A stretch of DNA of 64,000 nucleotides from Streptomyces populi (GCF_002911015.1 NZ_KZ626861.1:1-64000); one strand, 5' to 3'; shown: positions 49,809 to 60,055, counted from the stretch's first letter. Notes: a model not told the origin generated them from the letters alone. Numbers and translations: made by a program.

Positions 49809-51272
49809 ATGTTTGGCATCTATCTCAAGCGTGAGCTGAGCCGGCGCAAGAAGGCGGCGCTGGTGATCGCCCTGGGTCTGGCGCTCGGTATCGCGCTGGT
49901 GATCACCGTCAACTCGGTGTCGGCCGGCATGCAGCAGGCCCAGGACAAGGTCCTGAAGTCGCTGTACGGACTCGGCACGGACATGACGGTCACCAAGGCC
50001 CGCACGGCGCCGACGAGCGGCTCCTCGGGCCGACCGAAGTTCGACTTCGACGCCAAGTCGGACAGCAGCAAGACCCAGAGCTCGGACCGGGTGATGACCC
50101 AGGGCGGACAGTCCCTGAAGTCCTCGCTCGTCACCGAGGTCGCCGCGCAGAAGGGCGTGGCGAGCGCGGTGGGCGCGCTGAGCCTGAACGTCACCAAGGT
50201 CGACGGCTCCTTCACCCAGGGCAAGGCGAAGTCCACCACCTCGGGCTCCGGCCAGCAGGGCGGGCCCGGCGGCCAGGGCGACGGCACCGGCGCTCCCCAG
50301 GTGCAGGGCGGTGGCGCCTCCTTCGACGTGAACTCCTACTCGGTCGCAGGCGTCGACGTGACCCACCAGGACCTCGGCCCGCTGGCCACCTCGAAGATCA
50401 CCACCGGCAAGACGTTCACGGCATCGCAGACCTCCGCGAAGGTCGCGGTGCTCAGCAAGTCGTACGCCAAGGAGAACAAGTACACGGTCGGCGAGACCTT
50501 CAAGATCTCCGGCACCAAGTACAAGGTCATCGGCATCGCGACGCCCGACAGCAGTGAGTCGACCACCGACGTCTACCTGCCGCTCGAGCAGGCCCAGACG
50601 CTCGGCGACGCCAAGAACAAGGTCACCACGATCTACGTCAAGGCGACCGACTCGAAGCAGATCTCCACGGTCAAGGCGACCATCCAGAAGAACATCTCCG
50701 GGACGACCGTCACCACCTCCGCCGACCTCGCGGACACCGTCTCCGGCTCGCTGTCCACCGCCTCGAACCTCGCCACGAGCGTCGGCAAGTGGCTGTCCGT
50801 CGCGGTCCTGATCGCCGCCTTCCTCGTCGCGGCGCTGCTCACCTCCTCCGCCGTCTCCCGCCGGGTGCGCGAGTTCGGCACCCTGAAGGCGCTCGGCTGG
50901 CCCTCCCGCAAGGTCACCCGGCAGGTCGTCGGCGAGTCGATCGTGAACGGACTGCTCGGCGGCGCCCTCGGCATCGCCCTCGGTCTCGCCGCGGCCTACA
51001 CCGTCACCGCGATCAGCCCGAAGCTGACGGCGGAGCTCGGCTCCACCGGCGGGGGCGGCGGCATGGGCGGCGGCCCCGGCGGCGGGGGTCCCGGCCAGAT
51101 GGCCTCCGCGGCCAAGAACACCGTGGACATCGCCCTCACCGCGCCGGTCTCGGTGACCACCATCGCGCTCGCCGCGGGCCTGGCCATCACCGGCGGTCTG
51201 ATCGCCGGCGCGATGGGCGGCTGGCGCGCCTCCCGGATGCGTCCGGCGGACGCGCTCCGCAGCGTCTCGTAA
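49809..51272 (+). CDS. MacB/FtsX-like ABC transporter permease
   Basis: The 487-residue protein has an N-terminal helix (about 16-38), a large extracytoplasmic domain (about 40-330, Ser/Gly/Gln-rich inserts such as SGSGQQGGPGGQGDG) and three C-terminal helices. FtsX-domain marks are VSRRVREFGTLKALGWPSRKV and MGGWRASRMRPADALRS at the end. A second Gly-rich loop (about 415-440) lies between helices. Such permeases usually act as mechanotransducers that move periplasmic or cell-wall substrates, not as channels. The partner ATPase follows. Confidence 0.88.
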   Translation: MFGIYLKRELSRRKKAALVIALGLALGIALVITVNSVSAGMQQAQDKVLKSLYGLGTDMTVTKARTAPTSGSSGRPKFDFDAKSDSSKTQSSDRVMTQGGQSLKSSLVTEVAAQKGVASAVGALSLNVTKVDGSFTQGKAKSTTSGSGQQGGPGGQGDGTGAPQVQGGGASFDVNSYSVAGVDVTHQDLGPLATSKITTGKTFTASQTSAKVAVLSKSYAKENKYTVGETFKISGTKYKVIGIATPDSSESTTDVYLPLEQAQTLGDAKNKVTTIYVKATDSKQISTVKATIQKNISGTTVTTSADLADTVSGSLSTASNLATSVGKWLSVAVLIAAFLVAALLTSSAVSRRVREFGTLKALGWPSRKVTRQVVGESIVNGLLGGALGIALGLAAAYTVTAISPKLTAELGSTGGGGGMGGGPGGGGPGQMASAAKNTVDIALTAPVSVTTIALAAGLAITGGLIAGAMGGWRASRMRPADALRSVS

Positions 51273-51298
51273 CCCGCCCCCGGCCACACCCCCTGAGC

Positions 51299-51338
51299 GG
51301 GGGCGCCGCGGCCACTCCCCCCGGGCCGCGGCGCCCCC
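51299..51338 (+). terminator. Intercistronic hairpin between permease and ATPase genes
   Basis: A perfect 15-bp stem (GGGGGCGCCGCGGCC and its complement) with a 10-nt loop lies 26 bp from each flanking gene. In this position it may attenuate transcription or set relative mRNA stability within the operon. Confidence 0.6.
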
Positions 51339-51364
51339 ACCCCTTCACTCCTCGGAGAAACCTC

Positions 51365-52168
<804 letters not shown>

Positions 52169-52220
52169 GCCCGCGGCGGCCCCGCCGCCCGCACCCGACC
52201 CCTCGCGCCTCCCGGGCCGC

Positions 52221-53213
52221 TCACCGTCCGAGCACGCCGTCGACCTCGGTCAACTGCGCCGCGGTGAGCGGCCCCCGGGCGATCGCGCCCGCGTTCTCCT
52301 CGGCCTGGGCGACCGAGCGGAAGCCCGGGATCGGCACGGTGCGCGGGCTGCGGGCCCACAGCCAGGCGAGGGCTCCCTGGGCGAGCGTGCGCCCGCCGCT
52401 GGTGAGGATCTCCTCGAGGGCGTCCACCCGGGCGAGCCACTCCGGGTCGGCGCCGCCCTCCCCGGTGAAGCCCTCCAGCCACACGGGCGGCACGCTGCGG
52501 ATGTCCCCCGCCCCGAGGGCGCGCCCCGCCGGTCGCCGGCCGGTCAGCAACCCCATGGCCAGCGGGCTGCGGTTGACGCTCGCGAGCCCGGACTCCTCGC
52601 ACAGGGCGACGAGTTCGGGCGCGTCCTGGAGGACGTTCAGCCGGTGCTGGACGGCCGCGCAGTGCTCACCCGCCGCGAAGACCGCCGCCCGCGCGGGGTC
52701 GTCGGTGCTCCACGCGTACGCCCGGATCAGCCCTTCTCGTACGAACTGCTCGCAGGTGTCCCGGAGTTCGGCGGCGCGCTCCGGGTCGGCGTCGGCCAGG
52801 TGCAGCTGGTACAGGTCGATCCAGTCGGTGTCCAGGCGCCGGAGCGAGGCGGTGAGCGCGCGGCGGGCGTACTCCGGGGAGTCGTCGCTGCCGATGAGCA
52901 GCCGCCGCTCCTCGTCGACGAGGTTGCCCCATTTGGTGGCGACGACCACGTCGGCCCGCCGTTTGCCGAGCGCCCGCCCGAGCACCCGCTCGCTGTGTCC
53001 GGTGCCGTACGCGTCCGCCGTGTCGAAGAACGTCACGCCGAGGTCGAGGGCGCGCCGTACGGCCCGTACGGATTCCTCGTCGTCGACCTCGCCCCAGCCC
53101 AGCGGCTGTCCGTCCGCCGTCGACCACTCGCCGCCGATGGCCCAGCAGCCGAAGCCGAGGGCGCTCACCTCGATCCCGCTGTTCCCCAGGGTCCTGTTCC
53201 CGGTTTTCTCCAT
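52221..53213 (-). CDS. Aldo/keto reductase
   Basis: The 330-residue TIM-barrel enzyme has the AKR tetrad: Asp and Tyr in FFDTADAYG, Lys in VVATKWG and His in YQLHLAD. SVNRSPLAMGLLTG and PIPGFRSVAQAEEN form the NADPH-binding end. Start ATG 53213 is used; a longer in-frame start lacks a ribosome site. It lies 58 bp from the following SnoaL-like gene, on the same strand. Confidence 0.88.
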   Translation of the reverse strand: MEKTGNRTLGNSGIEVSALGFGCWAIGGEWSTADGQPLGWGEVDDEESVRAVRRALDLGVTFFDTADAYGTGHSERVLGRALGKRRADVVVATKWGNLVDEERRLLIGSDDSPEYARRALTASLRRLDTDWIDLYQLHLADADPERAAELRDTCEQFVREGLIRAYAWSTDDPARAAVFAAGEHCAAVQHRLNVLQDAPELVALCEESGLASVNRSPLAMGLLTGRRPAGRALGAGDIRSVPPVWLEGFTGEGGADPEWLARVDALEEILTSGGRTLAQGALAWLWARSPRTVPIPGFRSVAQAEENAGAIARGPLTAAQLTEVDGVLGR

Positions 53214-53271
53214 GCCCGCGGACACTAGGAGTTGGAGTCCACGCGAGGACAAGACCCCGGGAGCGGGGCGG

Positions 53272-53598
53272 TCAGGCCTGGCCGGTCTCGAAGCGGCTGA
53301 TCCTGCCGTCCTCGTCGACGGTGAAGGTCCACCTGGTCTTCATCTCGCCCCAGGTGTCGTTGCGGTACCGCACGAGGAGGGAGCGTCCGCCGGCGGACTC
53401 GCTGTCGACGTCCATGTGGCCGCGCGAGGAGAAGATCTCCCGGTCGGTCCAGTCGCCGAGGTCACGGTCGGAGCCGTCGTCGGACATGGTGGCGCCGGGC
53501 GTGAGCAGCGCGTCGAAGGCGCTCCGGTCGTGGGCGTTCACCGCGGCGACGAAGGCCCGGACGGCCGGGTCGCTGAGTCTCGTTACCTGAATGCTCAT
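53272..53598 (-). CDS. SnoaL/NTF2-like fold protein
   Basis: The 108-residue protein is a small alpha+beta cone: AVRAFVAAVNAHDRSAFDALL is the NTF2-like helix pair and the later strands include RWTFTVDEDGRISRFETGQ. No catalytic residue is assignable. It is upstream of the aldo/keto reductase gene on the same strand and may be cotranscribed. Confidence 0.75.
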   Translation of the reverse strand: MSIQVTRLSDPAVRAFVAAVNAHDRSAFDALLTPGATMSDDGSDRDLGDWTDREIFSSRGHMDVDSESAGGRSLLVRYRNDTWGEMKTRWTFTVDEDGRISRFETGQA

Positions 53599-53730
53599 GG
53601 CAGTCAGGCTCACACCGGCCCCCCGCGCCCGCCACCCGAACGGCTGCGCGGGCACGTCGGGCGCGTTCGATCGGTGCGACGGTGGACACCCGGGAGGGAA
53701 CCGTTGCCGCTGTCTGGACTGGGAGTCACC

Positions 53731-54276
<546 letters not shown>

Positions 54277-54311
54277 GCGTCGGCCCCGCGGACCCGGGGG
54301 AGGCTCGCCCC

Positions 54312-54881
54312 ATGCCTGATCGCACCGCGGAAGACGACCCGGCCGGGCGCACCGGCCCCGCCCCCTCCGGACACACCGACGCCGTCCCCTCCGGACGCAC
54401 CGGCCCCGGCCCCGCCGGACACACCGGAGCCGGCACGGCGGGCGGGCCCGCCCGGGACACCCCGTCGGCAGGCCCGGGCGAACTCCCGGTCTCGGCCCGG
54501 GCCGAGGCTCCGGCCGGGCGCGCCGCCGACGGCGCGGACCCCTGGCCGACGATCGACCTGCTGCACGCCTGGCTGGACGCCGACCGGGCGCACGGCGGCC
54601 GGGAAGGACTGCTGCTGCGGGTGCTGAAGCTGTCGGAGGAGGTCGGCGAGGTCGCCCAGGCGGTGATCGGCGCGACGGGCCAGAATCCGCGCAAGGGGGT
54701 GAGTCACACCTGGGACGACGTCCGCTCGGAGCTGTGCGACGTCGTGATCACGGCGATGGTGGCGCTGCGCACGCTCGCGCCGGACGCCCGCGAGGTCTTC
54801 ACCGCCCACCTGGCGGCCGTCGCCGACCGCTCGCTCGGCGGGACGCACGGCGGGACTCGCAACGAGTCGTCGACCACCTGA
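54312..54881 (+). CDS. MazG-like nucleotide pyrophosphohydrolase domain protein
   Basis: The 189-residue protein has a disordered Gly/Pro/Thr-rich N terminus (about 1-75, with degenerate APSGHTDAVPSGRTGPGPAG repeats) and a C-terminal all-alpha NTP-PPase domain. The domain shows the E-x2-E motif in KLSEEVGEVAQAVIG and E-x2-D in RSELCDVVITAMV. It would hydrolyse a (d)NTP or nucleotide derivative. The N-terminal tail is unusual for the family and may be lineage-specific. Confidence 0.82.
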   Translation: MPDRTAEDDPAGRTGPAPSGHTDAVPSGRTGPGPAGHTGAGTAGGPARDTPSAGPGELPVSARAEAPAGRAADGADPWPTIDLLHAWLDADRAHGGREGLLLRVLKLSEEVGEVAQAVIGATGQNPRKGVSHTWDDVRSELCDVVITAMVALRTLAPDAREVFTAHLAAVADRSLGGTHGGTRNESSTT

Positions 54882-54923
54882 CGGACAGCGGGATCTCGCC
54901 GACCGACCCGCGAACGGACGGCG

Positions 54924-55088
54924 GTGACCTGCTCTGTTCACTTCGGCGTCGAGGCCGAGGACCTGACCCACGACGAGTGGAAGAAGTCCCGGGCGACCTG
55001 GTTCACGGTCACGAACCGACTCCCGGGAACAGGGCCCGTACACGCCTCAGGGCTCGGCCCCGGTCCGTGGACCGGGGCCGAGCCCTGA
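54924..55088 (+). CDS. Short hypothetical ORF overlapping a terminator
   Basis: GTG 54924 opens a 54-codon frame (TCSVHFGVEAEDLTHDEWKK...) with strong GC third-position bias through about codon 32. Its C-terminal codons read through the hairpin at 55045-55090, and the stop is inside the right arm. The first half looks truly coding; the end may be read-through of a frameshifted or truncated gene. No homology is recognised. Confidence 0.4.
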   Translation: MTCSVHFGVEAEDLTHDEWKKSRATWFTVTNRLPGTGPVHASGLGPGPWTGAEP

Positions 55089-55090
55089 GG
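55045..55090. terminator. Long hairpin at the rnpB 3' side
   Basis: Perfect 22-bp arms (start CCTCAGGGCTCGGCCCCGG) around a GT centre end one base from the rnpB 3' end. It should terminate rnpB transcription (minus strand) and also transcription arriving from the plus strand. Confidence 0.75.
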
Positions 55091-55510
55091 GCAGACGAGT
55101 CGGGCTGTACGCCGGATTTTGTCACCCGGTCGCCTCGCGGCGGCCGGGGAGACGGCCATCCATCTAGGGCCGGCGTTGCCGCCGGCCTCGTGCGGTCTAC
55201 CCGCGGACTCGGGCGAGCAGCCCTCGAACGTCCGCGCAGAGCCGCCTTCCCTCGCGAGAGGGCGGCTCCTCTTGACCTTGCTCCGGGTGGGGTTTACCTA
55301 GCTGCCCAGGTCACCCTGGGCACTGGTGGTCTCTTACACCACCGTTTCACCCTTACCGCGAACCGGAGTTCGCGGCGGTCTGCTTTCTGTGGCACTGTCC
55401 CGCGGGTCACCCCGGGTGGCCGTTAGCCACCACCCTGCCCTATGGAGTCCGGACGTTCCTCGGGAAGGTCCACAAGAACCTCCACGCGGCCGTCCGCCCG
55501 GCTCGTCTGC
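55091..55510 (-). ncRNA. rnpB: RNase P RNA (bacterial type A)
   Basis: On the minus strand the conserved cores are present: GAGGAACGTCCGGACTCC near the 5' side, GGACAGTGCCACAGAAA, GGTAAGGGTGAAACGG, and ACAAAATCCGGCGTACAGCC at the 3' side with AGATGGATGGCC before it. The ends are defined by helix P1, GCAGACGAG at the 5' end (55510) pairing with CTCGTCTGC at the 3' end (55091). The 420-nt length is normal. The 5' 88 nt overlap the 3' coding end of the EamA gene on the same strand. Confidence 0.92.
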
Positions 55511-56403
55511 CGTGCCGACCATGGTACCGGGCGGGCGGGACGCCGGGGACCGGCGGACGCCGTGGCCAGGACGGAGCCCGCCAGGATGAGGGCGAAGGCG
55601 GCGAGGATCCCGGGGGTCAGGTTCTCGTCCAGGAAGAACGCACCCGCCGCGACCGCGACGGCCGGGTTGACGTACGTGATCACCGTCGCCCGGGTCGGAC
55701 CCGCCTCCTTGATCAGTTCCAGGAAGGCCACGAAGGCGACGGCCGTGCAGACGACACCGAGGCCCACGAGAGCGGCCAGGACCTGTCCGGAGGGCATCGC
55801 CTCGGGCCGGGTGACGGCCGCCGCGGGGGCGTAGACCAGCGCCGCCAGCGCCAGGCAGGGGGCCGTCAGGTGGAGCGAGGGCACGTCCTTGAGCCGGCGG
55901 GCGACGATGAGCGGCGCGGTGGCGTAGCCGACGACCGTCAGCAGCACCTCGACCAGCGACCGGGCGTCGCCGCCGGTCAGATGCGGTGCCGTGAGGACTC
56001 CGACTCCGGCCAGGCCGAGGGCGAGGCCCGTGACGCGCCGGGCGCCGAGCCGCTCCGCGTCGCCGAGGAAGCGGGCCGCGACCACGCCGACGATCGGCAC
56101 ACCGGCGATCAGCAGGCCCGCGGTGGAGCTGGACAGGTGGCGTTCGGCGTCCGTGAGGGTCCACCAGGGGACCATGATCTCGATGACCGCGAAGGCCAGC
56201 ATCGGGCGCCAGTGGGCCCGTACGGTCCGGGGCAGGCCGCCCTGCCGGATCGCGAAGGGGAGCAGCAGCGCGGCGCCGACCGCGCAGCGCGTGAACACCA
56301 CCACCGACGGGGACACCTCGTCCACCGCCACTTTGATCATCAGATAGGGGATGCCCCAGATCACTCCCATCAGGGAGAACAGGAACCAGCCGCGTGCAGT
56401 CAT
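55423..56403 (-). CDS. EamA/DMT-family transporter, 3' end overlapping rnpB
   Basis: The 326-residue protein has ten predicted helices in two EamA repeats (GVIWGIPYLMIKVAVDEVSP, PLLPFAIRQGG; second repeat AFVAFLELIKEAGPTRATVI, AAFALILAGSVLAT). The last helix ends near residue 290. The remaining codons (PRRPARPVPWSARQT...) run through the rnpB promoter and 88 nt into the RNA before the stop. Substrate is unknown for this drug/metabolite family. The start is ATG 56403. Confidence 0.8.
   Translation of the reverse strand: MTARGWFLFSLMGVIWGIPYLMIKVAVDEVSPSVVVFTRCAVGAALLLPFAIRQGGLPRTVRAHWRPMLAFAVIEIMVPWWTLTDAERHLSSSTAGLLIAGVPIVGVVAARFLGDAERLGARRVTGLALGLAGVGVLTAPHLTGGDARSLVEVLLTVVGYATAPLIVARRLKDVPSLHLTAPCLALAALVYAPAAAVTRPEAMPSGQVLAALVGLGVVCTAVAFVAFLELIKEAGPTRATVITYVNPAVAVAAGAFFLDENLTPGILAAFALILAGSVLATASAGPRRPARPVPWSARQTSRADGRVEVLVDLPEERPDSIGQGGG
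55521..55526 (-). promoter_or_regulatory. -10 element of rnpB inside the EamA coding region
   Basis: TACCAT on the minus strand ends 10 bp before the rnpB 5' end inferred from helix P1. It would be a proper -10 for the RNA and lies within the EamA gene. Confidence 0.5.
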
Positions 56404-56476
56404 ACGGGCAGTCTCGGCCACCGCCCGGCGGCGGGTCTTGAACGCTGTTGCGCCCCGACGGCGTGAGCGCTCCGTC

Positions 56477-57400
56477 CTACGGGGACGGGAGCGGGGACAG
56501 GGACGAGGACGAGGACGAGGACGGGAGCACGCTCGCGCGGTACGCGGCCGGGGTCACGCCCAGTACCCGGCGGAACCAGCGGGTCAGGTGCGCCTGGTCG
56601 GCGAAGCCCACGAGTGCGGCGACCTCGGCGGGGCGCAGTCCCGACTCCAAGAGCCGGCGGGCCCGGTTCACCCGGTGCTGGGCCAGCCAGGCGTACGGCG
56701 GGATCCCCGTCGTCGTACGGAAGGCGCGCAGGAGCTGGTAGCGGGACAGACCCAGGTCCGTGGCGAGGGCGGCGAGGGAGGGCGGGTCCTGGAGCTCTTC
56801 GGCCAGGCGGTCGCGTACGGCGTCGGCTATGCGCGCGGCGCCGGGGACCTCGTCGCGGCCCGGGCGGGCCGTGGAGTGGCGCCGGGTCAGCGCGGCGAGC
56901 AGCCACGGGAGGCGGGACTCGGCCTCCAGCGGGTCCGGGCAGGCGCTCAGTTCGGTGTGCGCGACGCGCAGCGCGGCGGCGAGTTCGGGGTCGTCGAGCA
57001 GCCCTTCCCTGAAGTGCGGGAGGCCGCCGACGGCACCCTCCGAGAGCAGGGACGGCTCCGCGTACAGGGCCCGGTAGGCGTAGCCCTCGCAGGCGGCGGG
57101 ACCGCCGGTGTGCATCTCGCCGGGGGCCAGCACGACGATGGACCCCGGGCCGGTCCGGAGGTGGCCGCCCCGGTAGCCGATGAGCTCCGAGCCGCCGACG
57201 CTGACGCCGATGGTGAACTCGTCGTGGGCGTGCGGGGCGTAGCGGTGCCGGTCGAAGCGGGCGGTCAGCAGGTCCAGCGGCCGCCCGCCCCGGCCGAGGA
57301 CGGCCCGGGTCCAGCGTGCCTCTTCCCGCGCGGAGGGCTTCGAGGGGGGCTTCGCGGATTCCGTCACGGTCCCGGCCGCCGTCTCTCCCCGTCCGGTCAT
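56477..57400 (-). CDS. AraC-family transcriptional regulator
   Basis: The 307-residue protein has an N-terminal cupin-like sensor (about 40-125: FDRHRYAPHAHDEFTIGV, SIVVLAPGEMHTGGP) and a C-terminal double helix-turn-helix (about 190-290: LATDLGLSRYQLLRAFRTTTG, VAALVGFADQAHLTRWFRRVLG). The tail ends in a run of serines encoded by GGACGA repeats (about 56500-56525). No adjacent catabolic operon is obvious; the convergently oriented EamA gene may be a target. Confidence 0.88.
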   Translation of the reverse strand: MTGRGETAAGTVTESAKPPSKPSAREEARWTRAVLGRGGRPLDLLTARFDRHRYAPHAHDEFTIGVSVGGSELIGYRGGHLRTGPGSIVVLAPGEMHTGGPAACEGYAYRALYAEPSLLSEGAVGGLPHFREGLLDDPELAAALRVAHTELSACPDPLEAESRLPWLLAALTRRHSTARPGRDEVPGAARIADAVRDRLAEELQDPPSLAALATDLGLSRYQLLRAFRTTTGIPPYAWLAQHRVNRARRLLESGLRPAEVAALVGFADQAHLTRWFRRVLGVTPAAYRASVLPSSSSSSSLSPLPSP

Positions 57401-57492
57401 GGCTCTCTCCCCCTCGCTCCCGTGGCCGCCGTGTTCTCTCCACAGGGCCAACACGCGCGTCCCCCGTTTCCATGCCGGAGGCCGCACCCGGG

Positions 57493-58926
57493 TCAGACGG
57501 GTTCGAACCGCACCTTCGCCGTTCCGGGGTCCGCCTGTGCGAGCCGGACCCGCAGGCGTTCGCCCAGGGGCAGCGGTGCCGTGCCGCCCGAGATCCGGGC
57601 GAAGACCGCCGGGGACTCCAGTTGCACGGTGCCGGTCGTGGGTTCGTGTTCCGCCACGTCCACCACGCAGGCCTCGAAGAGGTCGCCGACCCGGTCCGCG
57701 AGGAGCGCGGCCTCCACGATGTCGACGCACTCGCGCTCGACGGTGCCCGCGCGCCGGCTGCCCTCGGCCATCTCCTTGGGCAGGGCGTCGAGCGCCGCGA
57801 GGACCCACTCGGGGGACGGCAGACCGGCGGCCGCCGCCAGGCAGATCTCCGCGGCGTAGCGGTCGACGAGCCGGCGCAGCGGGGCCGTGCAGTGGGCGTA
57901 GGGAGCGGCGACGGCGGCGTGCGCGGTGACCTCGGGGAGCGCCCCGTCCCGGAAGACGGTGTACCCGGCACCGCGCAGCAGGGTCGTGCACTCCTGGAGG
58001 AAGGCGGCGTGGTGGGGCAGGCGCGGGTCGAGGGAACGGACGAGCTGCGCGTACGAGACGTGGTGCGGCCAGTCGACGTGCAGGGCCCGGGCGGTGCGGC
58101 GCAGCCGCCCGACCGCCCCGTCGGGCGCGGCGGGCAGGGTCCGCAGCACCCCGGTGCCGTGGTCGAGCATCAGTTCGGCCGCCGTCATCCCGGTGAGCAG
58201 GGAGATCTGCGCGTTCCAGCCCTCGACGGGCAGCGGGGCCCGGTAGGCGAGCTCGTACGCCCCGTCCTTCTCGACGATCTCCTGCTCGGGCACGTTGAGC
58301 GAGATGCCGCCGCGCTCGATCTCCAGGGCCTCGCGCAGGGTGCCGACGTCCTTGAGCAGGGCGAGCGGTTCCTCCGCCGTTCCCTCGTCGATCCGGTGCT
58401 GCGCGGTCGCGTAGTCCAGCTTGGCGCGGCTGCGGACCAGGGCGCGGCGGACGTCGGTGATCTCGGTGCGTCCGTCCGGGCCCAGGTCGATCGTCCACAG
58501 GACGGCCGGGCAGGTCTGGCCCGGGAGGAGGCTCGCGGCGCCCTCGGAGAGCCGGGGCGGGTGGAGGGGGACCTTGCCGTCCGGGAAGTAGAGGGTCGTC
58601 ACGCGCCGGTGCGCCTCGGCGTCCAGGGCTCCGCCGGGCGCCACGAAGGCGGCGACGTCCGCGACGGCGTACTGGACGCGGTAGCCGCCCCGCTCGCGGC
58701 GGGAGAGGTGCATCGCCTGGTCGAGGTCCTCGGACGTCGGCGGGTCGATGGTGAACAGGGGGACGTCCGTCGCGTCGTACGCGGGCAGGCGGGCCGGCGG
58801 CCCGACTTCCGCGAGGGCGTCGGCCGGGAAACTCCCGGGCACGCCGAGCTCGGTCCGCAGCGCGCGGAGAGCGGCTCGCAACGGGGTCTGAGGGGTGCCA
58901 GTGACGCGTACGTGACGGCGGGGCAT
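57493..58926 (-). CDS. RNB-domain 3'-5' exoribonuclease
   Basis: The 477-residue protein is dominated by an RNB catalytic domain. The metal-binding Asp cluster is TIDPPTSEDLDQAMHL near the start, followed by YFPDGKVPLHPPRLSEGAASLLPGQ, the R-Y-A-x-C-like APYAHCTAPLRRLVDRYA (RNA-binding arginines) and an S1-like C terminus (GTVQLESPAVFARISG). It lacks the N-terminal cold-shock domains of RNase II/R, as in the short actinobacterial class. It degrades RNA processively in the cytoplasm. Confidence 0.88.
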   Translation of the reverse strand: MPRRHVRVTGTPQTPLRAALRALRTELGVPGSFPADALAEVGPPARLPAYDATDVPLFTIDPPTSEDLDQAMHLSRRERGGYRVQYAVADVAAFVAPGGALDAEAHRRVTTLYFPDGKVPLHPPRLSEGAASLLPGQTCPAVLWTIDLGPDGRTEITDVRRALVRSRAKLDYATAQHRIDEGTAEEPLALLKDVGTLREALEIERGGISLNVPEQEIVEKDGAYELAYRAPLPVEGWNAQISLLTGMTAAELMLDHGTGVLRTLPAAPDGAVGRLRRTARALHVDWPHHVSYAQLVRSLDPRLPHHAAFLQECTTLLRGAGYTVFRDGALPEVTAHAAVAAPYAHCTAPLRRLVDRYAAEICLAAAAGLPSPEWVLAALDALPKEMAEGSRRAGTVERECVDIVEAALLADRVGDLFEACVVDVAEHEPTTGTVQLESPAVFARISGGTAPLPLGERLRVRLAQADPGTAKVRFEPV

Positions 58927-59123
58927 GGGTCGAGCGTAGGCCGGGGCCGGGCGTCGGGCACGCGGAGCGGGGCGCCCTCCGGGCGAGGGGGACCGGCCGC
59001 ACCCGCCACGCCGACGACCGGGCCCGGTGGGCCCCGGCGGGCCCGGTGGGGTCGGGCAGGGGAGGGCGTCCGGGTGTACCCGTAGGCTGGCGGCGGTCCG
59101 TACCACCGTGAGGAGAACCAACC

Positions 59124-59924
59124 GTGCTCGTGCTGCTGCCGCCCTCCGAGGGCAAGGCACCCTCCGGCCGGGGAACCGCGCTCAAGCCGGAGTCGCTGTC
59201 CCTGCCCGGTCTCGCGGAGGCGCGTCGGGCGGTCCTCGACGAGCTGGTCGAGCTGTGCGTGGCCGACGAGGAGAAGGCCCGCGAGGTCCTCGGACTGAGC
59301 GAGGGTCTGCGGGGCGAGATCGCGAAGAACACGGAGCTGAGGACCGCGGGCGCCCGCCCGGCCGGGGAGATCTACACGGGGGTCCTGTACGACGCCCTGG
59401 ACCTGGCCTCGCTGGACGCCGACGCCGAGCGGCGCGCGGGCAGCTCGCTGCTCGTCTTCTCCGGGCTCTGGGGCGCGGTGCGGGTGACCGACCGGATCCC
59501 CTCGTACCGCTGCTCGATGGGCGTGAAGCTGCCGGGCCTCGGGGCGCTGGGCGCGCACTGGCGTACGCCGATGGCCGCCGCGCTCCCCGAGGCCGCGGGC
59601 GACGGGCTCGTGCTGGACCTGCGCTCCTCGGCCTACACCACGGCGTGGAAGCCCAAGGGCGAGGTGGCGGGGCGGACGGCGACCGTACGGGTGCTGCACG
59701 CGCAACTGGTGGACGGGGTCGAGAAGCGGTCCGTCGTCAGCCACTTCAACAAGGCGACCAAGGGCCGGATCGTCCGCAGCCTGCTCACCGCGAACGCCGC
59801 GCCGAAGGACCCGGCGGAGCTGGTGGAGGCGCTGCGGGACCTCGGGTACGCGGTGGAGGCGGAGGCCCCCGGCAAGGCGGGCAGGCCGTGGGCGCTCGAC
59901 GTGGTGGTGCGGGAGATCCACTGA
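59124..59924 (+). CDS. yaaA: YaaA-family peroxide stress protein
   Basis: The 266-residue protein starts at GTG 59124 with GAGGAG 10 bases upstream. Family motifs are LVLLPPSEGKAPS, ARPAGEIYTGVLYDALD, VFSGLWGAVRVTDRIPSYR, YRCSMGVKLPG and VVSHFNKATKGRIVR. In E. coli YaaA lowers free iron and limits DNA damage under peroxide stress. Convergence on that role here is by orthology only. Confidence 0.9.
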   Translation: MLVLLPPSEGKAPSGRGTALKPESLSLPGLAEARRAVLDELVELCVADEEKAREVLGLSEGLRGEIAKNTELRTAGARPAGEIYTGVLYDALDLASLDADAERRAGSSLLVFSGLWGAVRVTDRIPSYRCSMGVKLPGLGALGAHWRTPMAAALPEAAGDGLVLDLRSSAYTTAWKPKGEVAGRTATVRVLHAQLVDGVEKRSVVSHFNKATKGRIVRSLLTANAAPKDPAELVEALRDLGYAVEAEAPGKAGRPWALDVVVREIH

Positions 59925-59963
59925 GCGGCCGACCACCGGGCGGGTCATCAGCGGGCGGGTCCC

Positions 59964-59995
59964 ACCGGGCGGTTGTCCGCCGAGGGGCCGCCCGG
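59964..59995 (+). terminator. Hairpin after yaaA
   Basis: CCGGGCGG (59965-59972) and CCGCCCGG (59988-59995) form an 8-bp stem with a 15-nt loop, 40 bp after the yaaA stop. Confidence 0.5.
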
Positions 59996-60036
59996 CGGTC
60001 GTCGCCCGTCGCACGGCCGGCCCACCGCTTCACCGG

Positions 60037-60055
60037 CGTTGCAACATATGCAACG
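60037..60055 (+). promoter_or_regulatory. Palindromic operator before the KDPG aldolase gene
   Basis: CGTTGCA and TGCAACG flank five A/T-rich bases (ACATA), a perfect 7-bp inverted repeat ending 39 bp before the start. A related TTGCGCA...TGCACA follows at 60059-60073. The symmetry suggests a LacI/GntR-type regulator; none is adjacent except the downstream XRE gene. Confidence 0.55.

Noticed and set aside
57401..59332. A minus-strand frame extending the AraC gene upstream
   Set aside because: It overlaps the RNB nuclease in another frame and lacks any domain; the AraC start at 57400 is well placed.
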